64,000 bases of DNA from JAAXKN01 sp050259615 (GTDB lineage Bacteria; Bacteroidota; Ignavibacteria; Ignavibacteriales; SURF-24): NCBI GenBank assembly GCA_050259615.1, contig JBLNAZ010000082.1, positions 23,858 to 87,857 of the forward strand, given 5' to 3'. The position numbers and the translations under genes were made by a program. Numbering within the stretch: position 1 is the first letter of the stretch; each line of letters starts with the position of its first letter. The notes beneath the pieces were generated by a model. That model was not told the DNA's origin. It saw only the letters and a list, made by a program, of their open reading frames with translations, and did not search any database. Positions 52,019 through 60,645 of the stretch are shown piece by piece.

Positions 52019-53236
52019 TCAGCTCATCCTCCAGTCTTCTGGAATAAGTTTATTTAACAGTGCCAGATGAATAGTGTTGCGTGCCCTTTTTACTACAGGC
52101 GCATCAATCATTTTGCTTCCCAGGGAAACCACGCCTATGCCTTTTCTTTCAGCGTCTTCAAAGGCAAGCACAATTTTCTTTGCCTTCTCTATTTCAGCTT
52201 CACCCGGGGCAAAGGCTTCATTGATGACCTTAATCTGCCTCGGGTGTATGCAGCCTTTGCCTTCAAAGCCTAACGACTTTGCTTCAAGGACGCTTTTACG
52301 CAGGCCTTCCATATCGCTTACATCCGAAAATACGGTGTCTATTGCCTGTATGCCCGCAGCCTTTGCGGCATTTACCAGCATGGAACGCGCAAAGAAGCTT
52401 TCTTTTCCTTCGTCTGTCCTCTGAGTGCCAAGGTCTGCCGTATAATCCTCAAGTCCTATTGCAAGCGAACATACATTTTCGCTTGCCGAGGCAATTTCGT
52501 AAGCTCTCATTATTCCGAGCGCGCTTTCAATTATCGGCATGTAGTAAATTTCATTTGTAATATTGTATTCTTTCTTAAGGCGCAGCACCTCGTTATCCAC
52601 GTCGTATACCTGCTCGGCGCTTTCGCACTTGGGAATTAAAATTACGTGAACGTTGTGAGGCACAATAAAATTAAGATCGCTTTTACCAAGCGGAAGCTGG
52701 TTGATCCTTACCATTCTTTCCACGCCGTAGAAGTCAACCGTGCGCAGAGCGTTTCTGACCATAAGCTGTGCGGCCTCTTTTTCTACAGGAGCAACGCTGT
52801 CCTCAAGATCAAGTATTATTCCGTCAGGCTCATGAAGTCCAGCATTCGGGAAGAACTTTGGTTCGTTGCCCGGAAGGTAAAGCCTGCTTCTTCTTAACTT
52901 TTCCTTTGTTGTTGCATAAGTGTTTCTCTTATTCATCGGAAGAAGGTATTGTTTTTTATTCTCTGGGAATAGCCTGTTTACTGCAAGCTCAAACCTTGCT
53001 GCAAGCACAAAGGGGAGTGCACCGCTGTCCTCCAGGAGGACGTGCGCATTTGCAATTTCAAAATATTCGCACATGTCAAGGATAAGCTTACGGATGGACT
53101 CTCCGTACATAGTCTCAACCTTGCTCTTAATTTCCAGTTCAATTCCGCCGGAGGACTTCAGCTCTATTTCAAAGTAGCAGTCCGAACGGACTTTGTCTCC
53201 CTGCTTTCCGGCAGAAGTTTTCTTTAATTGTTCCAT
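52019..53236 (-). CDS. Fused citrate lyase acyl carrier (CitD) and beta subunit (CitE)
   Basis: The 405-residue protein has two parts. Residues 1-95 follow CitD: VRSDCYFEIEL near the prosthetic-group serine (S18), LEIKSKVETMYGESIRKLIL, and LEDSGALPFVLAARFELAVNRL. Residues about 108-405 are CitE/HpcH aldolase, with RRSRLYLPGNEP, GIILDLEDSVAP, RINQLPLG, MPIIESALGIMRAYEI, IGLEDYTADLG and KGCIHPRQI. In most bacteria these are separate genes. The fusion ties the acyl carrier to the lyase that cleaves the citryl-thioester to oxaloacetate and acetyl carrier. The reading frame is continuous with no sign of an assembly artefact. Confidence 0.9.
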   Translation of the reverse strand: MEQLKKTSAGKQGDKVRSDCYFEIELKSSGGIELEIKSKVETMYGESIRKLILDMCEYFEIANAHVLLEDSGALPFVLAARFELAVNRLFPENKKQYLLPMNKRNTYATTKEKLRRSRLYLPGNEPKFFPNAGLHEPDGIILDLEDSVAPVEKEAAQLMVRNALRTVDFYGVERMVRINQLPLGKSDLNFIVPHNVHVILIPKCESAEQVYDVDNEVLRLKKEYNITNEIYYMPIIESALGIMRAYEIASASENVCSLAIGLEDYTADLGTQRTDEGKESFFARSMLVNAAKAAGIQAIDTVFSDVSDMEGLRKSVLEAKSLGFEGKGCIHPRQIKVINEAFAPGEAEIEKAKKIVLAFEDAERKGIGVVSLGSKMIDAPVVKRARNTIHLALLNKLIPEDWRMS

Positions 53237-53267
53237 ATGTTTCTCTTGAGTTAATTAAAGTTAATTC

Positions 53268-53296
53268 CGGCATTAAGGCCAGAGGTCTTAATGCCG
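53268..53296 (-). repeat. Intercistronic hairpin between MmgE/PrpD and CitD-CitE genes
   Basis: CGGCATTAAGGCC and GGTCTTAATGCCG pair over 13 bp with one G-U and a 3-base loop. There is no T-run, so partial termination, pausing or RNA processing is more likely than a full stop. Confidence 0.55.
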
Positions 53297-53312
53297 TAAA
53301 CATCCGTATTTT

Positions 53313-54680
53313 CTAAACTACAAGGCTGGCCATAAATTCTTTTGCTGTCATGTTTTCACAGCTGAATATGGTCTCTTTTACCGCCTTCTGTCTTTCAGCT
53401 GAAAGGAGCTTTGATGAAAGCGCATTGAATTTATTTTCAAGGTCTTCCATTGTCATCGGTTCTCTCGGATCACCTTTGGGGAATTCCAGGTATTCGGTAA
53501 ATTCACGTCCGTCTACTGTTCTGATCTTAACCCTTGAAGGCTGCTTGGCCGGGAACATTTTTTCAAACTCTAAAGATGCCTCGCCCTTTATCTTATCTAT
53601 TACTTCCCAGATTGCGGGATCTTTCATCTTTTCTTCAGAGAAGGAGTTTGTAGTAATCTTATGGTCAACCAGTGCCGCGGCAATGCAGTAGGGGAGTGAA
53701 TGGTCTGCAGTCTCCCTTGATTCAGGACGGTACTTGTGAGGGTCGAACAGTATGTCGCATGCCCTTGCAATTGTTGTAACAGTAACTGAATCTATATCCT
53801 TATAGCTGATATTATTTTTTGTTACCACTTTCAGCGTGCATGTAATGTGCGTATGCGTAAGGGCTTCAGTGGGGAATGCCTTCATGCTGCATTCCATAAT
53901 CTTAAACTTCTGCCCGAGATCGCAGAGGAGCTTATCATTGTCCCATTTGGGACCGAATACATCCATGAATCCCTCTTTTCCTTCAAATACGGCTTCTGTA
54001 CCCGTGTAGCCTTTCTGGGCCATAAGAGCTGCAAAGACGCCTGCCTGAACAGCCATGGGGTCAACCGTATTTTTCATCATCGTAAGCTTTCCAGCAGTGG
54101 GGCAGCCTATGGTGTGGTTATGGGAGCCGTTAATACCAATAGCGTGAACCATCTGGTCAACCGTAAGTCCCAGAACTTTTCCGGCAACAATAGGAGAAAC
54201 AAACTGTGTTAAAGTTGCATGATGCCACTTGCGCTCACGCACTCCCGGGACTGCAAACTCGCACAGGCGCTGCTCAAATTCATATGCAAGCACAATTGCC
54301 GTAATTACGTCCTTCATTGAAGCTCCCGAAAGTTCTGCAGCCGAAAGTGCAGCGGGAATTAAATCCGAAGGATGTGAAGGATCTTCTTTCCAGTATATGT
54401 CGTTAAAATCCAGTGCGCGAATCATGAGTGAGTTAACAAGGGCTGCGTTAACAGCAGGCATCTTGTCGCCGAAACCGATCAGTGCTGCCTGGCTGTTTCC
54501 GCCCATTTCTTTATAAATATCCCTAAGAATGTTAACGTCTTTGGTGTGGTAGCCTCCGTAGGCGCATCCCACAGAATCGTACAGGTATCTTTTGACTTCA
54601 TTGACTACTTCCTTTGGAAGGTCCTCATATTTAAGGTTAACTGCAAATTCAGCAATCTGACGTGAAAATGACTTTTCCAT
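53313..54680 (-). CDS. MmgE/PrpD family protein
   Basis: The 455-residue protein is of the MmgE/PrpD fold (2-methylcitrate dehydratase, cis-aconitate decarboxylase and relatives). It has VKRYLYDSVGCAYGG near the N-terminus, IRALDFNDIYWKEDPSHPSDLIPAALS with the catalytic-region D-F-N-D and H-P-S-D, GINGSHNHTIG, and FPTEALTHTH. It sits between the aconitase and citrate-lyase genes, so its substrate is probably a tricarboxylate or its dehydrated form. Dehydratase and decarboxylase activities cannot be separated by eye. GAGG precedes the ATG. Confidence 0.85.
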   Translation of the reverse strand: MEKSFSRQIAEFAVNLKYEDLPKEVVNEVKRYLYDSVGCAYGGYHTKDVNILRDIYKEMGGNSQAALIGFGDKMPAVNAALVNSLMIRALDFNDIYWKEDPSHPSDLIPAALSAAELSGASMKDVITAIVLAYEFEQRLCEFAVPGVRERKWHHATLTQFVSPIVAGKVLGLTVDQMVHAIGINGSHNHTIGCPTAGKLTMMKNTVDPMAVQAGVFAALMAQKGYTGTEAVFEGKEGFMDVFGPKWDNDKLLCDLGQKFKIMECSMKAFPTEALTHTHITCTLKVVTKNNISYKDIDSVTVTTIARACDILFDPHKYRPESRETADHSLPYCIAAALVDHKITTNSFSEEKMKDPAIWEVIDKIKGEASLEFEKMFPAKQPSRVKIRTVDGREFTEYLEFPKGDPREPMTMEDLENKFNALSSKLLSAERQKAVKETIFSCENMTAKEFMASLVV

Positions 54681-54752
54681 AATACCTCTGATAAAATTTT
54701 ACTGGAAGACAGCCCATTAAAAGCCGAGCCGCCTTCCAAAGTTTTATAAATC

Positions 54753-56714
54753 TTACAAATTGTTTTTAACCCAGTTTTCAAGTCCGCCGAAAACTATGAG
54801 CTCTTGTGCTGCAGCTCCAACGGGACTTATCTTATATTGTTTTCCTTCTGCCGAAAGAACTGAACGCCTGAAATCAATTTCAGCCGTAATGCCGGTTTTA
54901 ACAGTAAGCGTGTCCTGCCCGAATTTGTTCTTCAGTTCTTTAATCAGTTCAGGGGCCTCTATAAGCAGGAATCCGTTATTAAGCGCGTTTCTCTTATAGG
55001 TTTCGTTAAACGATCCGGCCACAACAAGCTGAATGCCCCTGTACTTAAGGGCTGTTGCCGCCTGCTCCCTTGAGCTTCCGGTTCCGAAGTTGAAGCCGCC
55101 TGCAAGTATGTCGCCCTTATTTACAATCTTTCCGAATTCAGGATCATAGTTTTCCATAACAACCTGAGCCTGTTCATCGGGAGTCATGTCGTCGTTATAC
55201 GTATACTTGCCGGGATAAATTCCGTCAGTATTCATATTATCCTGGTGGCAGAAGATAAGTTCACCTATAACTTTTTCAGCAAAGCCTTCAATGATTTTAA
55301 TTTCTTCATCAACGGAGGAATTATTCTTTGCTTCTTTTATCGTGCCCGTAAGTTTTGCTGTCTTGCCGGTCCAGTCGAAGGTAATCTTACCTGAAAGTGC
55401 GCTTGAGGCCACAACGGCAGGGGAGGCCAGGTAAGCCTGTGCATTGGGAGAACCCATTCTTCCCTTGAAGTTTCTGTTTGTGGCGGAAATGCCCACTTCA
55501 CCGTCTTCCAGGAGTCCTGTTCCAAGTCCTATGCATGGTCCGCAGCCAGGAGGAAGCGGTATTGCCCCGGCATCCAGTAACGCCTGCCAGTCGCCGCGCT
55601 TTTCGCTTTCAGCCTGAACTTCGCTTGAGGCTGCTGCAATGTAGAACTTGACGCCTTCGTGTACTTTCTTTCCCTTAACAATCTTTGCTGCTTCAGAAAG
55701 ATCATCCACACGGCTGTTGACGCAGGAAACAAGATACGCCTTATGGATTTTCACGTCCTTATCCTTAATTTCAGAAACAGGCGTCATTACCTTAACCGTA
55801 TTAGGCCCTGAAACGTAAGGCTCCACTGAAGAGAGGTCCAGTTCAATTTCCTTTTCATAGAACGCGTCAGTATCAGCCTTCAGCGATTCTTTTTCAAGTG
55901 TGTCAATTCTTTCTTTATTTATGCGTGTGTTATAGCCATTCGAGTCTGAGTTAACCCCGGCAGGACCTCTTTTTGAAAGGAACATTTCTCTGGTTTTAAG
56001 CCAGTTTATTGTTACCTCATCAATAGGGAATACGCCTGCAAGGGCGCCCCATTCGGTTGTCATATTGGCAATGGAAAGCCTTTCATCAACTGAAAGATAC
56101 TTTACTCCTTCACCTGTAAATTCAATTGCATGGTTAAGCACCTCATCGTGGTTGAAGAAACCGCAGAGGGCTATGATTACGTCCTTACCTGTAACCCCGG
56201 GCTGAAGTTTTCCCTTTAGTTCAACTTTAGCTATAGGGGGCACCTGCCACCATGTTCTGCCTGTAGCCCAGATGGCTGCAGCATCGGTTCTGACTATAGG
56301 GGTGCCAAGGCATCCCAGGCCGCCATACATATTAGAATGGCTGTCTGAAGCAACTACCATTGTGCCCGGAAAGGCATAGCCCTCCTCGCACATGATCTGA
56401 TGCCCGATACCACGGCCTGCAGGATAAAAATCGGCTCCCATGCTTTTTGAGAACGCCTCTATCTTTTTATACTTCTCGAGGTTCTTTTCGCTTTTATCCT
56501 GTACGTTATGGTCAAGTGTATTTACAACCTGATTCGGGTTCTGGAGTTTTGTTGCTCCGATGCTTTTGAATTTTGGAATTACGGCTCCCGTATTATCGTG
56601 TGTCATTACATAGGCGGGTCTGATCGAAATATAATCCCTGGCGTGAACCTGCTGTGAGGCTGCAAGCCCCACGGCAAATCTCTGTGCAATTTTTTCTATT
56701 AATGTCTGCGACAT
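54753..56714 (-). CDS. Fused aconitase-superfamily hydratase, resembling fungal LYS4 homoaconitase
   Basis: The 653-residue protein contains large and swivel domains in one chain. The large part has VMTHDNTGAVIPKFKSIG, MVVASDSHSNMYGGLGCLGTPIVRTDAAAIWATG, and Fe-S ligands in VSCVNSR and PPGCGPCIG. The swivel part has GGFNFGTGSSREQAATALKYRG. The TDAAAIWATGRTWWQVPP, VKYLSVDERL and ANMTTEWGALAG stretches recall mitochondrial homoaconitase LYS4 more than bacterial AcnA/AcnB. It should interconvert citrate/isocitrate or a homologue. The ATG at 56714 is chosen because CAGGAG lies upstream; an extension to 56768 lacks support. Confidence 0.85.
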   Translation of the reverse strand: MSQTLIEKIAQRFAVGLAASQQVHARDYISIRPAYVMTHDNTGAVIPKFKSIGATKLQNPNQVVNTLDHNVQDKSEKNLEKYKKIEAFSKSMGADFYPAGRGIGHQIMCEEGYAFPGTMVVASDSHSNMYGGLGCLGTPIVRTDAAAIWATGRTWWQVPPIAKVELKGKLQPGVTGKDVIIALCGFFNHDEVLNHAIEFTGEGVKYLSVDERLSIANMTTEWGALAGVFPIDEVTINWLKTREMFLSKRGPAGVNSDSNGYNTRINKERIDTLEKESLKADTDAFYEKEIELDLSSVEPYVSGPNTVKVMTPVSEIKDKDVKIHKAYLVSCVNSRVDDLSEAAKIVKGKKVHEGVKFYIAAASSEVQAESEKRGDWQALLDAGAIPLPPGCGPCIGLGTGLLEDGEVGISATNRNFKGRMGSPNAQAYLASPAVVASSALSGKITFDWTGKTAKLTGTIKEAKNNSSVDEEIKIIEGFAEKVIGELIFCHQDNMNTDGIYPGKYTYNDDMTPDEQAQVVMENYDPEFGKIVNKGDILAGGFNFGTGSSREQAATALKYRGIQLVVAGSFNETYKRNALNNGFLLIEAPELIKELKNKFGQDTLTVKTGITAEIDFRRSVLSAEGKQYKISPVGAAAQELIVFGGLENWVKNNL

Positions 56715-56777
56715 CGTTTTATCTCCTGAAAAGAGTTCATTTACGTGCTTTAGAAGTTTACAATACAATTTTAGCAG

Positions 56778-56804
56778 GGCAGGGGGATTATGGGTCCCCC
56801 TGCC
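56778..56804 (-). repeat. Intercistronic hairpin between HD-protein and aconitase genes
   Basis: GGCAGGGGGA (56778-56787) pairs perfectly with TCCCCCTGCC (56795-56804). It lies within the leader of the aconitase gene. No T-run. Confidence 0.6.
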
Positions 56805-56814
56805 TTAAACTCAA

Positions 56815-57348
56815 TTAAGCCTTGAACGGATCGAAACTCACAAAATCTGCATGATGAACTATAATGGATTCAACAGTCCTCATCCCAAGGTCGCCCTCTT
56901 TGGAGTGTGTTGCAATTATGTGCTGAACTTCAGGCGGGATGCCGAAGCGGTCCACTATGCCAATGCCGCTGAAAGGGTGCCTGAGGAGTTTTCCGGCAAA
57001 GCTGGTTGTAAGTTTTCCATCCTTTATTTCATACTCAAGAAGCTTTCCAACGTCAATTAAAATAGCGCCTGCAATAAGTGTATCCATGTCTATTTTAATT
57101 TCGCTTCCGAAGTTTTCCGTCATTGTTTTTGCCATATCAACTGCGAGTTTCACGCAGGTGCGCTTATGGTTCATGAAAGTGATCCTGCAGTCCTTTAAGA
57201 GAAGTGAAAATGGGATCTTTTCAAGATCTTCTGCAGCAAGAACGCTGTTTTCAATTGCATAAACCCAGCAGTCGGTTACCTTATTCCTGAGATCCTCATT
57301 TTTAATCCAGTTGATCTCGGGCCATATCTTAAGTACTTTATCGCGCAT
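56815..57348 (-). CDS. HD-domain protein with altered HD pair
   Basis: The 177-residue protein follows the HDIG phosphohydrolase plan: H61 in NHKRTCVKLA, AGAILIDVGKLLEY, H124 in RHPFSG, H148 in IATHSKEG and HHADF. The central HD pair reads I98-D99, so the metal-binding histidine is replaced by isoleucine. This would weaken or abolish ordinary metal-dependent phosphohydrolase action. GAGGGG overlaps the stop of the dehydrogenase gene, 10 bases upstream of the start, so it is part of the operon. A role tuned to this pathway is suggested only by context. Confidence 0.78.
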   Translation of the reverse strand: MRDKVLKIWPEINWIKNEDLRNKVTDCWVYAIENSVLAAEDLEKIPFSLLLKDCRITFMNHKRTCVKLAVDMAKTMTENFGSEIKIDMDTLIAGAILIDVGKLLEYEIKDGKLTTSFAGKLLRHPFSGIGIVDRFGIPPEVQHIIATHSKEGDLGMRTVESIIVHHADFVSFDPFKA

Positions 57349-57358
57349 TATTATCCCC

Positions 57359-58534
57359 TCACAGTTTGGCTATTATTGCATCTGTCATTTCCTGTGTTGT
57401 ACAGGCACCATGCTTAAATACGTCGGGACCGCCTTTAAGCTTCATCATGTCGTATGTTTTAACGCTGCCTTCTTCAATTACCTGTGAAATTGCGCGGCGG
57501 ATCTTTCCGGCCTTTTCATTTTCACCTATATGGTCGAGCATCATGCATGCGCTTAATATCATGGCAATTGGGTTTACAATTGAGGGGTTCAATTCCTGGT
57601 ACTTTGGTGCAGAACCGTGTGTGGGTTCGAACACAGCAACTTCCTGTCCAATGTTAGCGCTGCATGCAAAGCCCAGTCCGCCAACGAGGCCTGCAAAGCC
57701 GTCGCTTATTATGTCGCCGAACATATTTTCTGCAACTATAACGCCGTAAGATTCAGGGTTCTTTGTAAGCCACATCATCTGTGCGTCGATGTTTGTATCC
57801 CAGAGCTCAATTCCGGGGTAGTTCTTTGCAATTTCCTTTGCTTCCTTGAACATCATACCTGAAGTTTCCCTTAATACGTTTGGTTTTTCGCACAGGGTGA
57901 GGTTCTTATACCCGTATTTTTTTGCATACTCGAAGGCCGCCGTAAGGATTCTTCTTGAGGCGTTTCTCGTAACTATACGCGTTGAAACAGCCAGATCTTC
58001 ACTCGGTGTATCCTTAAAGAACTTCATCTTGGGGTGTGTTTCAAGAGCATCGCGGACCTGTTTCGGGGGATTTGTCCATTCAACTCCGGCATAGAGACCT
58101 TCGGTATTCTGCCTGAAGATTACAGTATCCACCATCGGCTCTTCAAAGCCATCAGAAGTTCTGCGTATAAAATTGAGCGGATTGCCCTTAAATGAAAGGC
58201 ATGGACGGATGCAGATATCAAGGTTGAAATGCTGTCTTAAGCCGACAATCGGGCTGAAATAAACATAACCTTTATCGCGGAGCGACGGATCCAGTTCCCT
58301 GGCAGCGGCGTCTTTGGGCTTGCTTGTTATTGCACCAAAAAGGCCTGTTTTGTGCTCAGAAAGAAGATCTATCGTTCTTTGGGGTAATGCATTTCCCTCT
58401 TTTATCCAGAAATCCCATCCAATATCACCATGGACATAGTTTGCTTCAAAACCTACTGCATCTAAAACTCTGATTGCTTCAGGAAGAACTGTTTTGCCTA
58501 TACCGTCGCCAGGCATTGATACAATTGTGCGCAT
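57359..58534 (-). CDS. Isocitrate/isopropylmalate dehydrogenase family enzyme
   Basis: The 391-residue beta-decarboxylating dehydrogenase begins MRTIVSMPGDGIGK. It has VGLRQHFNLDICIRP with the substrate arginines, TVIFRQNTEGLYAGVEW, the metal aspartates in DTNIDAQMMW and AENMFGDIISDGFAGLVGG, and EPTHGSAPKY in the NAD-binding region. The substrate loop has S-P-I-V-G-L-R where isocitrate enzymes usually have S-x-N-x-x-L-R. Isocitrate, homoisocitrate or another malate-type substrate are all possible. AAGGA precedes the ATG. It is the first gene of the six-gene operon. Confidence 0.87.
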   Translation of the reverse strand: MRTIVSMPGDGIGKTVLPEAIRVLDAVGFEANYVHGDIGWDFWIKEGNALPQRTIDLLSEHKTGLFGAITSKPKDAAARELDPSLRDKGYVYFSPIVGLRQHFNLDICIRPCLSFKGNPLNFIRRTSDGFEEPMVDTVIFRQNTEGLYAGVEWTNPPKQVRDALETHPKMKFFKDTPSEDLAVSTRIVTRNASRRILTAAFEYAKKYGYKNLTLCEKPNVLRETSGMMFKEAKEIAKNYPGIELWDTNIDAQMMWLTKNPESYGVIVAENMFGDIISDGFAGLVGGLGFACSANIGQEVAVFEPTHGSAPKYQELNPSIVNPIAMILSACMMLDHIGENEKAGKIRRAISQVIEEGSVKTYDMMKLKGGPDVFKHGACTTQEMTDAIIAKL

Positions 58535-58775
58535 ATATAAGTCCTTATTTGTGAATTGTTGAAATGTCGATATCTAAATTATAGAATTCCTTTTATGTTA
58601 GCAAGAAAAATGGCAGAAAGATAAAGAGGTGCAAAAGAAGAGCCGGAGGCAATAGGAACTTTGATTTATTTTGTTGCTTTTTGTTAAAAATTCAATAATT
58701 TAACTCTTAATCTATTTTTCGCCTGTGTAGAGTGTTCTGTAAAATAAATAATTATTAACCTTAGAGGGATCCCAA

Positions 58776-59489
58776 ATGAAAAAGTTGTACACTTTAGTTG
58801 TCCTCTTGCTCATGTCTTTTTTAATTGCTTCCTGCTCAAAAAAAGATGATAACCCAAATGGTCCGGGAACCAATGATACAGCACCCGGAATTCCCACCGT
58901 AACCTTTAAAGGGCCTAATACCAATTCAACTGATCAGTTTGCACTTTTGACAAAATCATCTGTTGAATCAATGAATGCATACCCGATGCTTTTTTACGGT
59001 GTGTTTGCATCAATTCCGCCAAGTAACAGCGATGGAAAGTGGCAATGGGTAGTTAAGCCTGGCGGTACGGCTACAGAGACATTTACTGCTTCGAAGAACT
59101 CGGACGGCAGCTTTACATGGAAGCTGATCTTAAACGGGACAATTGATAACAACAGCTACAATAACTGGAAAGCTCTAGAAGGGACAACCAGTGCAGACGG
59201 AAAAAATGGAAACTGGAAAATATTTGACGATAACACTACAATCCTTGTGGGAGAATTTAACTGGAGCACCAATTCAGGCGGAATTCTTTCAGGCACAATG
59301 TTAAGTTACAATAACGGAGTTGCTTCCGGAAAAATTGAAGTAGTAAATAATCCGGATAATTCAGGTTCACTTAAGGTCTATGGCGAAACTAATGTCCTGG
59401 AATTCCTTTCCACCTGGAAAGCCGATGGCACCGGTACCTGGCATTCTTACGACAACGGCGTGGAGAAGACCAACGGGAACTGGCAGTAA
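58776..59489 (+). CDS. Lipoprotein of unknown function, tandem paralogue 1
   Basis: The 237-residue lipoprotein has lipobox LIASC (cysteine at residue 20). A beta-rich domain contains FTWKLILNG and GNWKIF, with a C-terminal repeat-like end NSGSLKVYGETNVLEFLSTW and GTGTWHSYDNG. It shares length, motifs and order with the next two genes. AGAGGGA precedes the ATG. The protein is expected in the outer membrane or periplasm. No known domain was recognised. Confidence 0.78.
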   Translation: MKKLYTLVVLLLMSFLIASCSKKDDNPNGPGTNDTAPGIPTVTFKGPNTNSTDQFALLTKSSVESMNAYPMLFYGVFASIPPSNSDGKWQWVVKPGGTATETFTASKNSDGSFTWKLILNGTIDNNSYNNWKALEGTTSADGKNGNWKIFDDNTTILVGEFNWSTNSGGILSGTMLSYNNGVASGKIEVVNNPDNSGSLKVYGETNVLEFLSTWKADGTGTWHSYDNGVEKTNGNWQ

Positions 59490-59518
59490 GCCTTAAACAG
59501 ATACAATTTACTTTTTTC

Positions 59519-59552
59519 AGCCCCTTTCATCATTGGAAGGGGCTTTTTTTTA
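59519..59552 (+). terminator. Terminator after lipoprotein 1
   Basis: AGCCCCTTTCA and TGGAAGGGGCT pair (one G-U), followed by a T8 run. It is nearly the same sequence as the terminator after lipoprotein 2. Confidence 0.9.
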
Positions 59553-59670
59553 CTTTCCATAACTTAAGCTTACAGGTTTGGTTTCAGCAAAAAAATATTT
59601 AACTTAACCGCTGCAAATTCAGGGCTCTGACAGAATTCAAATAACTATAGACTTAAAAAGGGACTCTAAA

Positions 59671-60375
59671 ATGAAAAAATGGCACTCCTTTGTTCTTCTG
59701 TTACTTTTTCCCGTTTTAATTACTTCATGTTCCCAAAAGGATAATCCCGCGGGCGCAGAAAATCAGGATGCTGTTTCACTTCCTACTTTTTCTTTTAAGG
59801 CACCTAATACTGCCTCAAAAGACCAGTATGCCACAAAAACAAAGGAGCAGATTTCTTCAGCTAATGATTACGCTCAGATCATCAGTTCTGCATTTGTCCA
59901 TATTTCACCAAGTAAGAACGGGAACACATGGACCTGGGTCTGGCAGGCCGGAGGGGGAGCAACCGAAACCTTGACGGGGTTAAAGAATACTGACGGCAGC
60001 ATTTCCTGGGAATTGATTCTCAATGGAAACATTTATGGTCAAAACTACAGCAACAGGAAAATTATGGACGGCACCACAAGCGCAGACGAAAAAAAGGGAA
60101 ACTGGAACATTTATGACCAAAATACAACCATCCTGGTATCCAGGCTTTCCTGGACTTCTGATGAGAGCGGAGTTATTTCTGGCACAGTGGCAAAATATTC
60201 TTTCTCACTTGTGACAGGTAAAAAGGAAATAATAAACAGGCCGGATAAATCGGGTGAACTGACGGTTTACGATGAAAATAGCCTGATAACATTCCAGTCG
60301 AGCTGGAAAACAAATGGCAGCGGCGACTGGAAGTCATATACGAACGGTCTGGAAACAGCAAGCGGAAGCTGGTAA
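59671..60375 (+). CDS. Lipoprotein of unknown function, tandem paralogue 2
   Basis: The 234-residue lipoprotein (lipobox LITSC, cysteine at residue 20) has the same layout as its neighbours: KAPNTASKDQYATKTK near the N-terminus, ISWELILNG, GNWNIYDQNTTIL and the closing KSGELTVYDENSLITFQSSW. It is clearly a duplicate of the preceding gene with considerable drift. It has its own terminator, so the copies are separately transcribed. Function unknown. Confidence 0.78.
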   Translation: MKKWHSFVLLLLFPVLITSCSQKDNPAGAENQDAVSLPTFSFKAPNTASKDQYATKTKEQISSANDYAQIISSAFVHISPSKNGNTWTWVWQAGGGATETLTGLKNTDGSISWELILNGNIYGQNYSNRKIMDGTTSADEKKGNWNIYDQNTTILVSRLSWTSDESGVISGTVAKYSFSLVTGKKEIINRPDKSGELTVYDENSLITFQSSWKTNGSGDWKSYTNGLETASGSW

Positions 60376-60386
60376 TAATATTATTT

Positions 60387-60419
60387 AAGCCCCTTTCATT
60401 CTCCGGAAGGGGCTTTTTT
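60387..60419 (+). terminator. Terminator after lipoprotein 2
   Basis: AAGCCCCTT and AAGGGGCTT pair, followed by a T6 run. It shares the AAGCCCCTTTCATT core with the terminator at 59519-59552. Confidence 0.88.
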
Positions 60420-60645
60420 CCCTTCCCCCATGGGCCTAAAAACCCGCCTTTCACGTTCAACGGCCTTCACACATCCAGGCCTTCGGCAAATAAGGTAAGT
60501 CCCTCCAAAAAGGCACTGCTAAGTAAAAAAAGATTTCATATCATATTGTAACGCAAGAAGATTGTTACTTTACATTGCCGCGTTTTTATACGGTCAGGAA
60601 TTGACGATAAAAGTCTTGTTAAAATAAGAGAAGGGAGAAGTTCAT

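Noticed and set aside
57359..58534. Calling the dehydrogenase icd or leuB
   Set aside because: The substrate motif differs from both and the neighbouring hydratase resembles homoaconitase, so only the family is stated.
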